The position numbers and the translations under genes were made by a program. A DNA stretch of 64,000 nt, from assembly GCA_035476815.1 (NCBI GenBank), contig DATILD010000009.1, positions 1 to 64,000 of the forward strand. The letters run 5' to 3'. Positions 25,683 to 33,822 of this stretch are shown here, in pieces; the first letter of the stretch is position 1, and every line of letters begins with the position of its first letter. The notes beneath the pieces were generated by a model. The model did no database searches, was not told the DNA's origin, and saw only the letters and a list, made by a program, of their open reading frames with translations. This stretch comes from Methylibium sp035476815. GTDB taxonomy: Bacteria > Pseudomonadota > Gammaproteobacteria > Burkholderiales > Burkholderiaceae_C.

Positions 25683-26918
25683 TCAGTACTCGTCGGTGGC
25701 GAGTCGCGGTGCGCGACTGTCCGGACCCCGCAGCAGCGCGCTCGCGTCGAGCGCCCCGCCGAGGTGCTCGTCCGTCTGCTCGTCGTGGGTCAACGCGGCC
25801 CGGGGGGCCGGTGGCAGCTCGTAGGCGGCCAGCAGCGAGTCACGGAAGCGTTCCGGCGAGAAGCGCCGCTGCGCCTCGTGTCGCCCCGCCTGTCCGATCT
25901 GGCGGCGCAGCGCCGCCTCGTCGATCAGCCGGCCGATCCGCTGCATCACCTCGAGCTCGGTGCGGCACAGGTAGCCGGTCTCGCCGTCGCGCAGCAAGTC
26001 GCTGTGCTCGGGCGAACCGAGCACCACGCAGGGCAGGCCGAGCGCCATCGCGGCGGCCACGAAGACCGGGAAGCCGGTCGCACTGTCGGTCGGCGCGAGG
26101 TAGAGCCAGCCGGCGGCCAGGCGCGTCGCGATCTCGCCATCGTCGTCGGCCTCGAAGTAGCCGACGTTGGCCGCCTTGAGCTGCGCGACCGACTCGGGCC
26201 CGAGCCGGCCGATCCAGTTGAACGACAGCTTCAGGTGGCTGCCGCTGAGCAGCACGGCGAGCTGCACGAACAGCTCGACCGCGCGGCGGTCGTCGCTGCG
26301 GCTGCCGGTGACGATCAGCGGATGGCGAGCCTCGCGCCGCGGCGTGCCGTAGTACAGCGCCGGCACCGCGCTCTCGACCACCTGGATCGGTGCCCGTGTC
26401 GCCCGGTGCAAGGCCGCGGCCTCCTCGAGCATCGTGACGATGGCGCGCTGGCCCGTGGCGGCCAGCCAGCCCTTGAGCAGCCAGCCTGGCCGCAGCCCCC
26501 AGGCGCTGCGCGCCCCGAGGCCCGGCGTCGCGTGCGGCGAGAAGTAGACGGGCACGCCCGGCCCGGCGCGCCGGGCGATGCGACGGGTCCACAGCAGCGG
26601 CGCGAGGCCGTGCAGGTGCATGCCGCGCACGCGGCGCTCGCCGACGATCCGTCGCACCACCTCGGCGAACGTGCGCCAGCGCCGCAGCACGCCGCCCGCA
26701 TCGGCGACGGGCTGCAATTCGACGCGCGGGTCGAAGCGCGGCAGCAGGTAGGCGCTGCGCGGGTCGTCGATCCACACCACGCACTGCGCGATGCCGGCCT
26801 CCGCCAACGTGGTCGTGGCCGGGCCGAGGAAGCTGAACACCGACTCGTCGATGCGGCCGACCACGTGCACCAAGGTGCCGGCTTGTGGCTCTCCCTGCCA
26901 GGGCGGCGGCTCCTTCAT
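25683..26918 (-). CDS. Glycosyltransferase (GT4-like) of the EPS locus
   Basis: A 411-residue glycosyltransferase with a GT-B layout. The C-terminal nucleotide-sugar region is recognisable: GYFEADDDGEIATRLAAGWL, then TDSATGFPVFVAAAMALGLP and SPEHSDLLRDGETGYLC, the usual E-x7-E area of family 4. The N-terminal half (residues 1-180) is acceptor-binding and weakly conserved. The start is ATG 26918 (MKEPPPWQG); a frame to 26969 exists. It lies 60 bp after the sugar transferase on the minus strand and probably adds an early sugar of the repeat unit. Donor and linkage are unknown. Confidence 0.82.
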   Translation of the reverse strand: MKEPPPWQGEPQAGTLVHVVGRIDESVFSFLGPATTTLAEAGIAQCVVWIDDPRSAYLLPRFDPRVELQPVADAGGVLRRWRTFAEVVRRIVGERRVRGMHLHGLAPLLWTRRIARRAGPGVPVYFSPHATPGLGARSAWGLRPGWLLKGWLAATGQRAIVTMLEEAAALHRATRAPIQVVESAVPALYYGTPRREARHPLIVTGSRSDDRRAVELFVQLAVLLSGSHLKLSFNWIGRLGPESVAQLKAANVGYFEADDDGEIATRLAAGWLYLAPTDSATGFPVFVAAAMALGLPCVVLGSPEHSDLLRDGETGYLCRTELEVMQRIGRLIDEAALRRQIGQAGRHEAQRRFSPERFRDSLLAAYELPPAPRAALTHDEQTDEHLGGALDASALLRGPDSRAPRLATDEY

Positions 26919-26978
26919 GTCGCCAACGTCCCCGCGACACCGGCCCCGCGCCCTGGACGGCGAACGCACCGCAGCCGG

Positions 26979-27659
26979 TCAGCGGGCGCCATCGGAGCGC
27001 AGCACGACCTTGACGGTCTTCAGCAGGATGCCGAAGTCCATCCACGCGCTGCGGCGCTCGACGTAGCGGCGGTCGAGCTCGACGCGCTCGTCGTAGCTGG
27101 TGTCGTTGCGGCCGCTCACCTGCCACAGCCCGGTCATGCCGGGCCGCACGCACAGGTAGTGCCAGCGCGCCTGCCGGTAGCGGTCGAGCTCGCCGGTGGT
27201 GATCGGCCTGGGACCGACCAGCAGCATCTGCCCGCGCAGCACGTTGAAGAGTTGCGGCAGCTCGTCCAGGCTGGTGCGCCGCAGGAAGCGGCCGACCGGC
27301 GTGATGCGCGGGTCGTCGACCAGCTTCTGGTCGCGCTCCCATTCGGCGCGCGCTTGCGGATCCTCGCGCAGCAAGCGCGCGAGCACCGCCTCGGAGTCGC
27401 GCACCATCGTGCGGAACTTCAGGCACCGAAACAGGCGACCGTCCTGACCGACACGGTAGTGGCCGAACAGGATCGGTGCGCCGTCGCGCTGCCAGATCAG
27501 CCACGCGACGACCAGCATCGGCAGCGCCAGCAGCGCCAGCAGCAGCGCCGCCGCAAGCTGGTTCAGCGCGCCCCACAGCTGGACGCCGAGATCGAAGGCG
27601 TTGCCGCGCACCCATTGATGCATGCGCATCGCATCGGAGACCCAGCGACTGGCTGTCAT
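26979..27659 (-). CDS. Initiating sugar-phosphate transferase (bacterial sugar transferase)
   Basis: A 226-residue monotopic phosphoglycosyl transferase that loads the first sugar phosphate on undecaprenyl phosphate to begin an EPS repeat unit. A single hydrophobic re-entrant helix (about 30-52) precedes FGHYRVGQDGRLFRCLKFRTM, the catalytic Asp-Glu in RTSLDELPQLFNVLRG, and VGPRPITTGELDRY, then RPGMTGLWQVSGRND. Start: AAGGAG lies 8 nt before ATG 27659, much better than upstream starts at 27743 or 27863. It lacks the large N-terminal membrane domain of WbaP, so it is the short form. It is divergent from the EpsF-like gene. Confidence 0.92.
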   Translation of the reverse strand: MTASRWVSDAMRMHQWVRGNAFDLGVQLWGALNQLAAALLLALLALPMLVVAWLIWQRDGAPILFGHYRVGQDGRLFRCLKFRTMVRDSEAVLARLLREDPQARAEWERDQKLVDDPRITPVGRFLRRTSLDELPQLFNVLRGQMLLVGPRPITTGELDRYRQARWHYLCVRPGMTGLWQVSGRNDTSYDERVELDRRYVERRSAWMDFGILLKTVKVVLRSDGAR

Positions 27660-28051
27660 GTCCGCGACTCCTTGTGCAGCGCGCGCCGGGCGAGGGCTCG
27701 GACGCGTCGTCGGGACTGCATGCAAGCGAGAGACCATGTCCATCGGGATTCGACTCCACTCGTTCGTTGATGGGCGCAGCGCCCCGCGCTGGGGCCGCGT
27801 GTGCGCGTTCGGTGCGCACCGTGCACGCGCATCGGTCGCAGCGTGCAGGGGCTCGCCAACCACCCCTGCGGCACGGAGTCATTCGAACGCAGCGACGCGC
27901 AAACGTGCGCCCGAAGATGCAAGCGTATGTGCCGACACGATTCACCAACAACTCGTCACAGCGCCGGCGCACGCGCCTCGGTTTGAATGAATGCCGATGC
28001 GCTCGTCGGCCTGTCGTTGCGGCGAGCGCGAACGACGAAGGAGAAGAGACC
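27660..28051. promoter_or_regulatory. Divergent regulatory gap of the EPS locus
   Basis: 392 bp without a gene between the minus-strand sugar transferase and the plus-strand EpsF-like gene. It contains a perfect 12-bp palindrome CGGTGCGCACCG (27810-27821). Directly beside it is an inverted repeat TGCACGC (27822-27828) / GCGTGCA (27841-27847) with 12 bp between. These are plausible operators. No clear sigma-70 or -24/-12 promoter could be assigned. The right end has AAGGAG (28038-28043), the ribosome site for the GTG at 28052. GC content is lower than in the genes. Short frames inside are not supported as genes. Confidence 0.6.
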
Positions 28052-29500
28052 GTGGACCTTTCGCGCCTACTGCGTCTCGTGCAAACGGGGCGCCGCCAGA
28101 TCGTGTGGTGCATCGCGCTGATGCTGGGTCTTGCCGTCGCGGTCGCGCTGCAGGTGCCGCCGAAGTACACCGCGCTCGCCTCGGTGCTGGTCGACGTGCG
28201 CGGTGTCGATCCGCTGCGCGGCGCGGTCACGCCGAACTCGCCGCTGCAGAAGTCGGTGCTCGCGACCCACGCCAGCCTGCTGCGCAGCGGACGCGTCGCG
28301 CGGCGCGTGGTCGTCGACCTGAAGCTGCAGGACGACGCCTTGTTGCGCGCCGCCTGGCAGAGCGCGACGGGCGGCGACGGTGATGCGGTCGACTGGCTCG
28401 CCGAGCGGCTGCTCGCCCACCTCGAGGTGCGCCCCGCGGAGGCCGACAGCAATGTCATCGAGATCAAGGCGACCGATCGCGGCGCCACGCGCGCCGCGCA
28501 GCTCGCGAACGGCTTCGCCGCCGCCTACCTGGACAGCCTGACCGAGTTGCGCTCGCAGCCGGCGCGCCAGACCAGCGCCTTCTTCGAAGACCAGCTGCGC
28601 CCCTTGCGCGAGCGACTCGAAGGGGCGCAGTCGGTGCTGGCCGCGTTCCAGCGCGAGCACGGCATCGTCAACGGCGCCGCCGGCCAGCTCGACATCGAGA
28701 CGGCGCAGCTCAACGAGCTGGCCACCCAGCTGACCGGGGTCCGTACGCAGCGCATCGACAGCCAGTCGCGGGCCAGCCAGGCCAGCCGCAACGCGGTGAA
28801 CTCACCCGATGTCGCGCTCGATCCGGTGGTGCAGCAGCTGCGCATCCAGGTCGCGGTGGCCGAGTCCAAGCTGAAGGAACTGAGCGGACGGCTGGGCCGC
28901 GAGCACCCGTCGCTGCAGACCGCGACGGACGAGCTCAATCAGCTCCGCCGCGAACTCGGCGCGGCGGTCGGCCGCGCCGCGTCGACGGTCAACAGCGGCG
29001 GCAGCGTCGGCGCCGATCGGGAGGCCTCGCTGAAGTCCGCCCTCGACACGCAGCGCCGCAAGGTGCTGGAGTTGACCGAGCAACGCGACCGCATGCAAGT
29101 GCTGGCGCGCGACGTCGAGAACGCGCAGAAGATCTACGACCAGGCGCTGCAGCGCGGCAGCGAGAGCGCACTCGACGGGCGGCTGCAGTTCAGCGAAGCC
29201 ACGCTGGTCACGCCGGCGGTCGCGCCGGTGCGGCCGTCGAGCCCGGGGCTGCCGCTGCTGGCGGCGCTCGCCGTGGTCGTGGGCGGCGCGCTCGGCGTGC
29301 TGGCGGTCCTGCTGCGCGAGATGGCCGCGCCGCGAATCCGCAGCACCGAGGACCTCGAGCGGCTCGACCTCGAACCGCTCGCCGTCCTCGACCACGCCCG
29401 GCTGCGTCGGCCGCTGCGCGGCCTGCTGGGCCTCGGCGGCGCGCGCCGGCGGCCGCTGCCGGCGACGCCCCCGGCGCTGCCCGGCTGGAGCACATCGTGA
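28052..29500 (+). CDS. epsF: Polysaccharide chain-length determinant, EpsF-like (Wzz/GumC family)
   Basis: A 482-residue inner-membrane polysaccharide co-polymerase. An N-terminal helix (about 16-37, IVWCIALMLGLAVAVAL) follows a short cytoplasmic start. A long coiled periplasmic region (about 200-390) holds LKELSGRLGREHPSLQTATD and DVENAQKIYDQALQRG, and a second membrane helix lies near 400-423. It starts at GTG 28052 with AAGGAG 8 nt upstream; the much longer frame from 27476 is non-coding before that. It overlaps the EpsG-like gene (GTGA). The kinase is not fused at its C terminus but encoded by the next gene. Confidence 0.9.
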   Translation: MDLSRLLRLVQTGRRQIVWCIALMLGLAVAVALQVPPKYTALASVLVDVRGVDPLRGAVTPNSPLQKSVLATHASLLRSGRVARRVVVDLKLQDDALLRAAWQSATGGDGDAVDWLAERLLAHLEVRPAEADSNVIEIKATDRGATRAAQLANGFAAAYLDSLTELRSQPARQTSAFFEDQLRPLRERLEGAQSVLAAFQREHGIVNGAAGQLDIETAQLNELATQLTGVRTQRIDSQSRASQASRNAVNSPDVALDPVVQQLRIQVAVAESKLKELSGRLGREHPSLQTATDELNQLRRELGAAVGRAASTVNSGGSVGADREASLKSALDTQRRKVLELTEQRDRMQVLARDVENAQKIYDQALQRGSESALDGRLQFSEATLVTPAVAPVRPSSPGLPLLAALAVVVGGALGVLAVLLREMAAPRIRSTEDLERLDLEPLAVLDHARLRRPLRGLLGLGGARRRPLPATPPALPGWSTS

Positions 29501-30402
29501 GCGGCGACGTCACCTCCGCACTGCGCACCGAGCCCGGGTACGGGTGGGAGGGCCAGCGGCTGACCGATGCCGACACCCGGCCGCTGGGCGAACACCTGGT
29601 CGAGCTCGGCGCGCTGCGGCCGACCGACGTCGACGGCGTGCGCCAGTGGCAGGCCAAGAGCGGACTGCGCTTCGGCGAGGCGGCGGTCCAGCTCGGCCTG
29701 GTGTCGCAGGCCGCGGTCAAGGACGCGCTGGCCCAGCAGTACCACTACCCGCAGCTGCTCGATCCGCTCGAGAAGCTGTCGCCGGAACTGGTGATGGCGA
29801 TGCAGCCGGACCATCCGCTGGCCGAACAGCTGCGGACCTTGCGCACGCAGATCGTGCTGCGCTGGCGGGCCGACGGGCGACCCGGGCAGAGCCTGGCGGT
29901 GGTCAGCAGCGAGCGCGGCGACGGCCGCAGCTTCGTCGCCGCCAACCTGGCGATCGCGCTGGCGCAGATGAACCTGCGCACGCTGCTGGTGGACCTCGAT
30001 CTGCGCCACCCGCGGCAGCACGAGCTGTTCGGCGCGTCCGACCGCATCGGCGTCAGCAGCATGCTGGTCGGCCGGGCGCTGGCGGGCGAGGTGCAGGCGG
30101 TGCAGACCACGACGCTGAGCGTGATGACCTGCGGGCCGCGCCCGCCGAACCCGCAGGAGCTGCTCGCCCCGGCCACGCTGCAGCCGGTGCTCGACATGCT
30201 GAGACGCCGCTTCGACGTGATCGTGCTCGACACCACGGCCTGGAACGACAGCGCCGATGCCCAGCTCATCGCCGCGCAGGCCGATTCGACGCTGGTCGTC
30301 GTCCGACCCGACCACAGCGCGCTGCCGGCGACCCGCCGCATGGCCGACGCGCTGCGCCAGGCCGGCGCGCGGCCGGTCGGCGCCGTGCTCAACCGGCGAT
30401 GA
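29497..30402 (+). CDS. epsG: EpsG-like chain-length P-loop ATPase with N-terminal MshEN-like repeats
   Basis: A 301-residue cytoplasmic partner of EpsF in the BY-kinase/CpsD superfamily. Residues 28-51 and 58-81 form two 24-residue repeats (start PLGEHLVELGALRPTDV; second RFGEAAVQLGLVSQAAV), like the tandem motif of MshEN/GspE N-terminal domains. The P-loop is SSERGDGRS (137-145), with Arg in place of the usual Lys; Walker A' is TLLVDLDLRHP (162-172) and Walker B VIVLDTT. I recall the Arg as common in EpsG proteins, so it may not mean loss of function. There is no tyrosine cluster at the C terminus (only Tyr15, 82 and 84), so autokinase activity is uncertain. Starts at GTG 29497, overlapping epsF. 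Confidence 0.85.
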   Translation: MSGDVTSALRTEPGYGWEGQRLTDADTRPLGEHLVELGALRPTDVDGVRQWQAKSGLRFGEAAVQLGLVSQAAVKDALAQQYHYPQLLDPLEKLSPELVMAMQPDHPLAEQLRTLRTQIVLRWRADGRPGQSLAVVSSERGDGRSFVAANLAIALAQMNLRTLLVDLDLRHPRQHELFGASDRIGVSSMLVGRALAGEVQAVQTTTLSVMTCGPRPPNPQELLAPATLQPVLDMLRRRFDVIVLDTTAWNDSADAQLIAAQADSTLVVVRPDHSALPATRRMADALRQAGARPVGAVLNRR

Positions 30403-31715
30403 GCGAGGTGCGCACGCTGCGGCCTGCCGCGGTGCGGCGGATGGGCCGCACGCCGCCGCTCGCGGTCCAGGACGTCGTCGACCGTGCGGCGCCGCAGCGC
30501 CGCCTCGACCTGTGGCTGCTGCTGGCGCCGCTGATCGGCATCACGCTGCTGGCGAAGTTGTCGGTGCCGCCGCTCGGCGTGCGCGGCATTGCCCTCGGCG
30601 TCGGGCTGCCGCTGGCCGTGGGCGGGCTCGGCCTGCTGCTCGACCGCATGCACCTCGCGCCGGGCCGGACCGCCGGGCTGCTGGCGGTGTGCGCGCTGCT
30701 GTTCGGCGGCGCGCTGCTGCGGGCCGAACCCTTCTCGCCGATGTCGCTGCTGCTGTTCAGCGTGCTGCACCTGCCCTACGCCTTGGTGCTGCGCGACGAC
30801 GCGGCGTTGCGCGAGCGCGTGCAGGGGCTCTTCGTCGGCGTGGCGGTGGCGGTGGGGCTGGCCGGCATCGCCCAGATCGCGCTGCAGCTGCTGTTCAGCC
30901 CCGCGGTGGCGTTCCCGATCGAGAACTGGGCGCCCAAGGGTTTCGTGATCGACGCCTTCAACCAGCAGACGCCGATCGACTACGGCGCCGAGCTCTACCG
31001 CGCCAACGGCGTGGTGATGCTCGAACCCTCCTTCTTCAGCCAGCTGGTCGCGGTGGCGATCGTCGCCGAACTGTGCGGCCGCAACCGGCGCGCCGTGCTG
31101 GCGCTGCTGGCGCTGGCGCTGCTGCTGTCCTACTCGGGGACCGGCCTGCTGGTGCTGCTGCTGGCGCTGCCGGTGCTCGTGATCGAGCGCGCGCGCCTCG
31201 GGCTGCTGCTAGCCGCGGCTCTGGCGGTGCTCGTGGTGGTGGTGGGAGCCGAGGCGATGAACTTCGACCTGTTCGCCAAGCGCGCCGCCGAGTTCGCCGA
31301 CCCGGGCTCGAGCGGCTTCGCGCGCTTCGTCGGCGGCTTCTACCTGTGGGACCAGTTCCTGTGGCACGAGCCGCTGCGGGCGCTGTTCGGCTACGGCGCC
31401 GGCTCCTTCGACCGCTACGAGGCGCTGGCCGCCTACCCGGTGGCCCAGATGGCGCTGACGAAGATGGTGTTCGAGTTCGGCGTGGTCGGCGGGCTGGCCT
31501 ACTTCGGGTTCATCGCCTGCTGCCTCGCCAGCGCGCCGGCGCCGCTGGCGCTGCGCGTCGCGGTGTTCTGCACCTATCTGTTGAACGGGCTGTACGGCAG
31601 CTTCGCGCATGGCCTCGCGCTGTCGCTGCTGCTGTGGCCGGCCGCCGTGACCCCGGCGCCGCCGCGGCCGCGGCGCCTGCACCGCCCCGCCGCGGCGCTG
31701 GAGGTGGTGCGATGA
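30399..31715 (+). CDS. O-antigen ligase / Wzy-type polysaccharide polymerase
   Basis: A 438-residue polytopic membrane protein with about ten hydrophobic helices. A large periplasmic loop lies at about 180-215 (EPSFFSQLVAVAIVAELCG follows it), then LLLSYSGTGLLVLLLALPVL and GYGAGSFDRYEAL, which fit the Wzy_C/O-antigen ligase superfamily. In this context, between epsG and glycosyltransferases with a flippase downstream, polymerisation of undecaprenol-linked repeats is likelier than LPS ligation. ATG 30399 overlaps the epsG stop; the longer frame is a shadow. Confidence 0.8.
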   Translation: MSEVRTLRPAAVRRMGRTPPLAVQDVVDRAAPQRRLDLWLLLAPLIGITLLAKLSVPPLGVRGIALGVGLPLAVGGLGLLLDRMHLAPGRTAGLLAVCALLFGGALLRAEPFSPMSLLLFSVLHLPYALVLRDDAALRERVQGLFVGVAVAVGLAGIAQIALQLLFSPAVAFPIENWAPKGFVIDAFNQQTPIDYGAELYRANGVVMLEPSFFSQLVAVAIVAELCGRNRRAVLALLALALLLSYSGTGLLVLLLALPVLVIERARLGLLLAAALAVLVVVVGAEAMNFDLFAKRAAEFADPGSSGFARFVGGFYLWDQFLWHEPLRALFGYGAGSFDRYEALAAYPVAQMALTKMVFEFGVVGGLAYFGFIACCLASAPAPLALRVAVFCTYLLNGLYGSFAHGLALSLLLWPAAVTPAPPRPRRLHRPAAALEVVR

Positions 31716-32881
31716 CGACCGCGCTGCTGATCGCCGCGCTGCTGCTGCTGGGGCTGGCGCTGCATCCGTTCGCCACCTACCCGCTCTCGCTGTGGCTGCT
31801 GGCGCGGCGCGACCGGCCGTTGCCCCCGGCGCCCGCGGCGCTGCCGCCGGACGAGCCGGGCCGCCCGCGCCTGTCGATCCTGATGTGCGCGTACAACGAG
31901 GCCGCCGTGCTCGGCGCGAAACTGCATCACCTGCGCGAGTTGCAGGCCGCGCACCCGCCGGGCGCGGTCGAGATCCTCGTCTACATCGACGCCGCCACCG
32001 ATGCCAGCGCGGCGATCGCGCGCCGCCACGCCCACGCCATCGGCCTGCACGTGGCCACCGAGCGCCATGGCAAGACGCATGGCATGAACCTGCTGGCGCG
32101 CCACGCCCGCGCGCCGATCCTGGTGTTCACGGACGCCAACGTGATGCTGGCACCGGACGCGCTCGACGCGCTCGAGCGGCGCTTCCGCGATCCCGCCGTC
32201 GGCTGCGTCTGCGCCGACCTGAGCTACACCAACGCGGTCGACTCGGTGACCGCGGGCTCGGGCGCGCTCTACTGGCGCATCGAGCAGCGCATCAAGCGGC
32301 TCGAGCAGCGCTTCGGTTCGATGATGGGCGCCGACGGCTCGCTGTTCGCGGTGCGCCGCTGCCTGCACCGGCCACCGCCGGACCACATCATCGACGACAT
32401 GTACGTGTCGCTGTCGATCCTGTGCGACGGCTGGCGCGTGATCCAGGCCGACGACGTGCACGCCTACGAGGCCTCGGTCAGCGCGAGCGACGAGGAGTTT
32501 CGCCGCAAGGTCCGCATCGCCTGCCAGGCCTTCAACGTGCACCGGTTGCTGTGGCCGCGCCTGCGCCGTCTGCCGGCGCTGACGCGCTACCAGTACGTGT
32601 CGCACAAGCTGCTGCGCTGGTTCACGATCTACCTGCTGGCGCTGTCGGCGCTGGCCTTCGAGGCGGCGCTGCTCGCGGCGGGGTGGCCCGGCCTGGCGCT
32701 GGCACTCCCGGTGATCGCCGGGGGCCTGCTGTGGCTGGGCCATCGCCACGGCGTGCGGCCGGTCGCGCAGGTCGCCGACATCCTCCTCGCGTTCGCGGGC
32801 ACCGGCCTCGGCGTGTGGCGCTCGCTGCGCGGTGATCGGTTCCAGACCTGGGCGCCGGCGGCGTCCATCCGCAAGGCATGA
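31712..32881 (+). CDS. Membrane glycosyltransferase, family 2
   Basis: A 389-residue GT2 enzyme. An N-terminal helix (about 3-22) precedes the GT-A domain: LSILMCAYNEAAVLGAKL near 53-70, the metal site VFTDANVML, GSMMGADGSLFAVRR, and the acceptor-site IIDDMYVSL. Two or three C-terminal helices follow (AFEAALLAAGWPGLALALPV). It resembles hyaluronan/cellulose synthase-like single-addition enzymes but lacks a clear QxxRW (RRKVRIACQAFNV is at that place), so it is probably not processive. It overlaps the polymerase gene by 4 nt. Confidence 0.87.
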   Translation: MTTALLIAALLLLGLALHPFATYPLSLWLLARRDRPLPPAPAALPPDEPGRPRLSILMCAYNEAAVLGAKLHHLRELQAAHPPGAVEILVYIDAATDASAAIARRHAHAIGLHVATERHGKTHGMNLLARHARAPILVFTDANVMLAPDALDALERRFRDPAVGCVCADLSYTNAVDSVTAGSGALYWRIEQRIKRLEQRFGSMMGADGSLFAVRRCLHRPPPDHIIDDMYVSLSILCDGWRVIQADDVHAYEASVSASDEEFRRKVRIACQAFNVHRLLWPRLRRLPALTRYQYVSHKLLRWFTIYLLALSALAFEAALLAAGWPGLALALPVIAGGLLWLGHRHGVRPVAQVADILLAFAGTGLGVWRSLRGDRFQTWAPAASIRKA

Positions 32882-33822
32882 GACACGCAGCGCTCCGCCG
32901 CCGGCTGGCCGCGCTCGGTCTCGCGCTGGCGGCCCCCCTAGCGCCAGCGGCCGAGCTGTCGGTCTACCAGGGGGCCGGCTGCGACGGCGTCAAACGCCTG
33001 CAGGCCTTCACCGACTGGTTCGGCCGCCGGCCGGACCGCGCGCTCGACTTCCTCGCCTTCGGCAGCTGGGAGACGCTGCTGAGCTCGGCGGCGTGGTCGC
33101 TGAAGTGCTGGCATGGCACCGGGCTGCCGATGACCTTCTCCGTGCCGATGCTGCCGCAAGGCGGCCACACGCTCGCGCGCGGCGCGGCCGGCGAGTACGA
33201 CGAGCACTTCCGCACCCTCGGCCGCTACCTCGTCAACAACGGCCACGCCGGCGCCGTGCTGCGCATCGGCTGGGAGTTCAACGCCGACTGGTACCCGTGG
33301 CGGGCCGCGGCCGACCCGGCCGCCTGGGTGGCCTATTGGCGCCGCATCGTGCAGCGGCTGCGCGAGACGCCCGGGCAGCGCTTCCGCTTCGAGTGGAGTC
33401 CGATCCTCGGCGTGCAGGCGATCCGTGCCGACCGCGTCTACCCGGGCGACGATGTCGTCGACCTGATCGGCCTGGATACCTACAACGAGACCTGGGACCC
33501 GGCCTTGCGCACGCCCGAGCAGCGCTGGCAGGCGCTGCTCGAGCAGCCCTATGGCCTGCGCTGGCACCGCGACTTCGCCGCCGCGCACGGCAAGCCGACC
33601 ACCTTCCCCGAGTGGGGTACCGGACGCCGACCGAGCGGCCATGGCGGCGGCGACGACGCGCACTTCATCGAGCGGATGGCGCAGTGGATCGCGGCCGGCG
33701 ACGTGGCCTACCACAGCTACTGGGACTACCCGGCGCCCGACTTCAACGCGCGCCTGTCGGACGGTCACCAGCCGCGCGCCGGCGCGGCCTTCCTCGACCG
33801 CTTCCGCGGAGGCGCGCGATGA
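32878..33822 (+). CDS. Secreted glycoside hydrolase, GH26-like
   Basis: A 314-residue protein with a signal peptide (MRHAALRRRLAALGLALAAP, cleavage after APAA) and a TIM-barrel like family 26 mannanases. RIGWEFNADWYPW carries the likely acid/base Glu and FPEWGTG the likely nucleophile Glu; FRFEWSPI and VVDLIGLDTYNETWD fit. Within an EPS locus such an enzyme may trim or release polymer, or clear misdirected chains in the periplasm, as other EPS-linked hydrolases do. If GH26 is right, the polymer may contain beta-mannosyl residues (inference). It overlaps its neighbours by 4 nt on both sides. Confidence 0.8.
   Translation: MRHAALRRRLAALGLALAAPLAPAAELSVYQGAGCDGVKRLQAFTDWFGRRPDRALDFLAFGSWETLLSSAAWSLKCWHGTGLPMTFSVPMLPQGGHTLARGAAGEYDEHFRTLGRYLVNNGHAGAVLRIGWEFNADWYPWRAAADPAAWVAYWRRIVQRLRETPGQRFRFEWSPILGVQAIRADRVYPGDDVVDLIGLDTYNETWDPALRTPEQRWQALLEQPYGLRWHRDFAAAHGKPTTFPEWGTGRRPSGHGGGDDAHFIERMAQWIAAGDVAYHSYWDYPAPDFNARLSDGHQPRAGAAFLDRFRGGAR

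Noticed and set aside
27476..28051. Upstream extension of the EpsF-like frame
   Set aside because: It overlaps the divergent sugar transferase and the regulatory gap; GTG 28052 has a strong ribosome site and begins the family similarity.
25840..28488. An 882-codon minus-strand frame across the sugar transferase region
   Set aside because: It runs out of frame through two recognised genes and the divergent gap, with Arg/Ala-rich content and no family.
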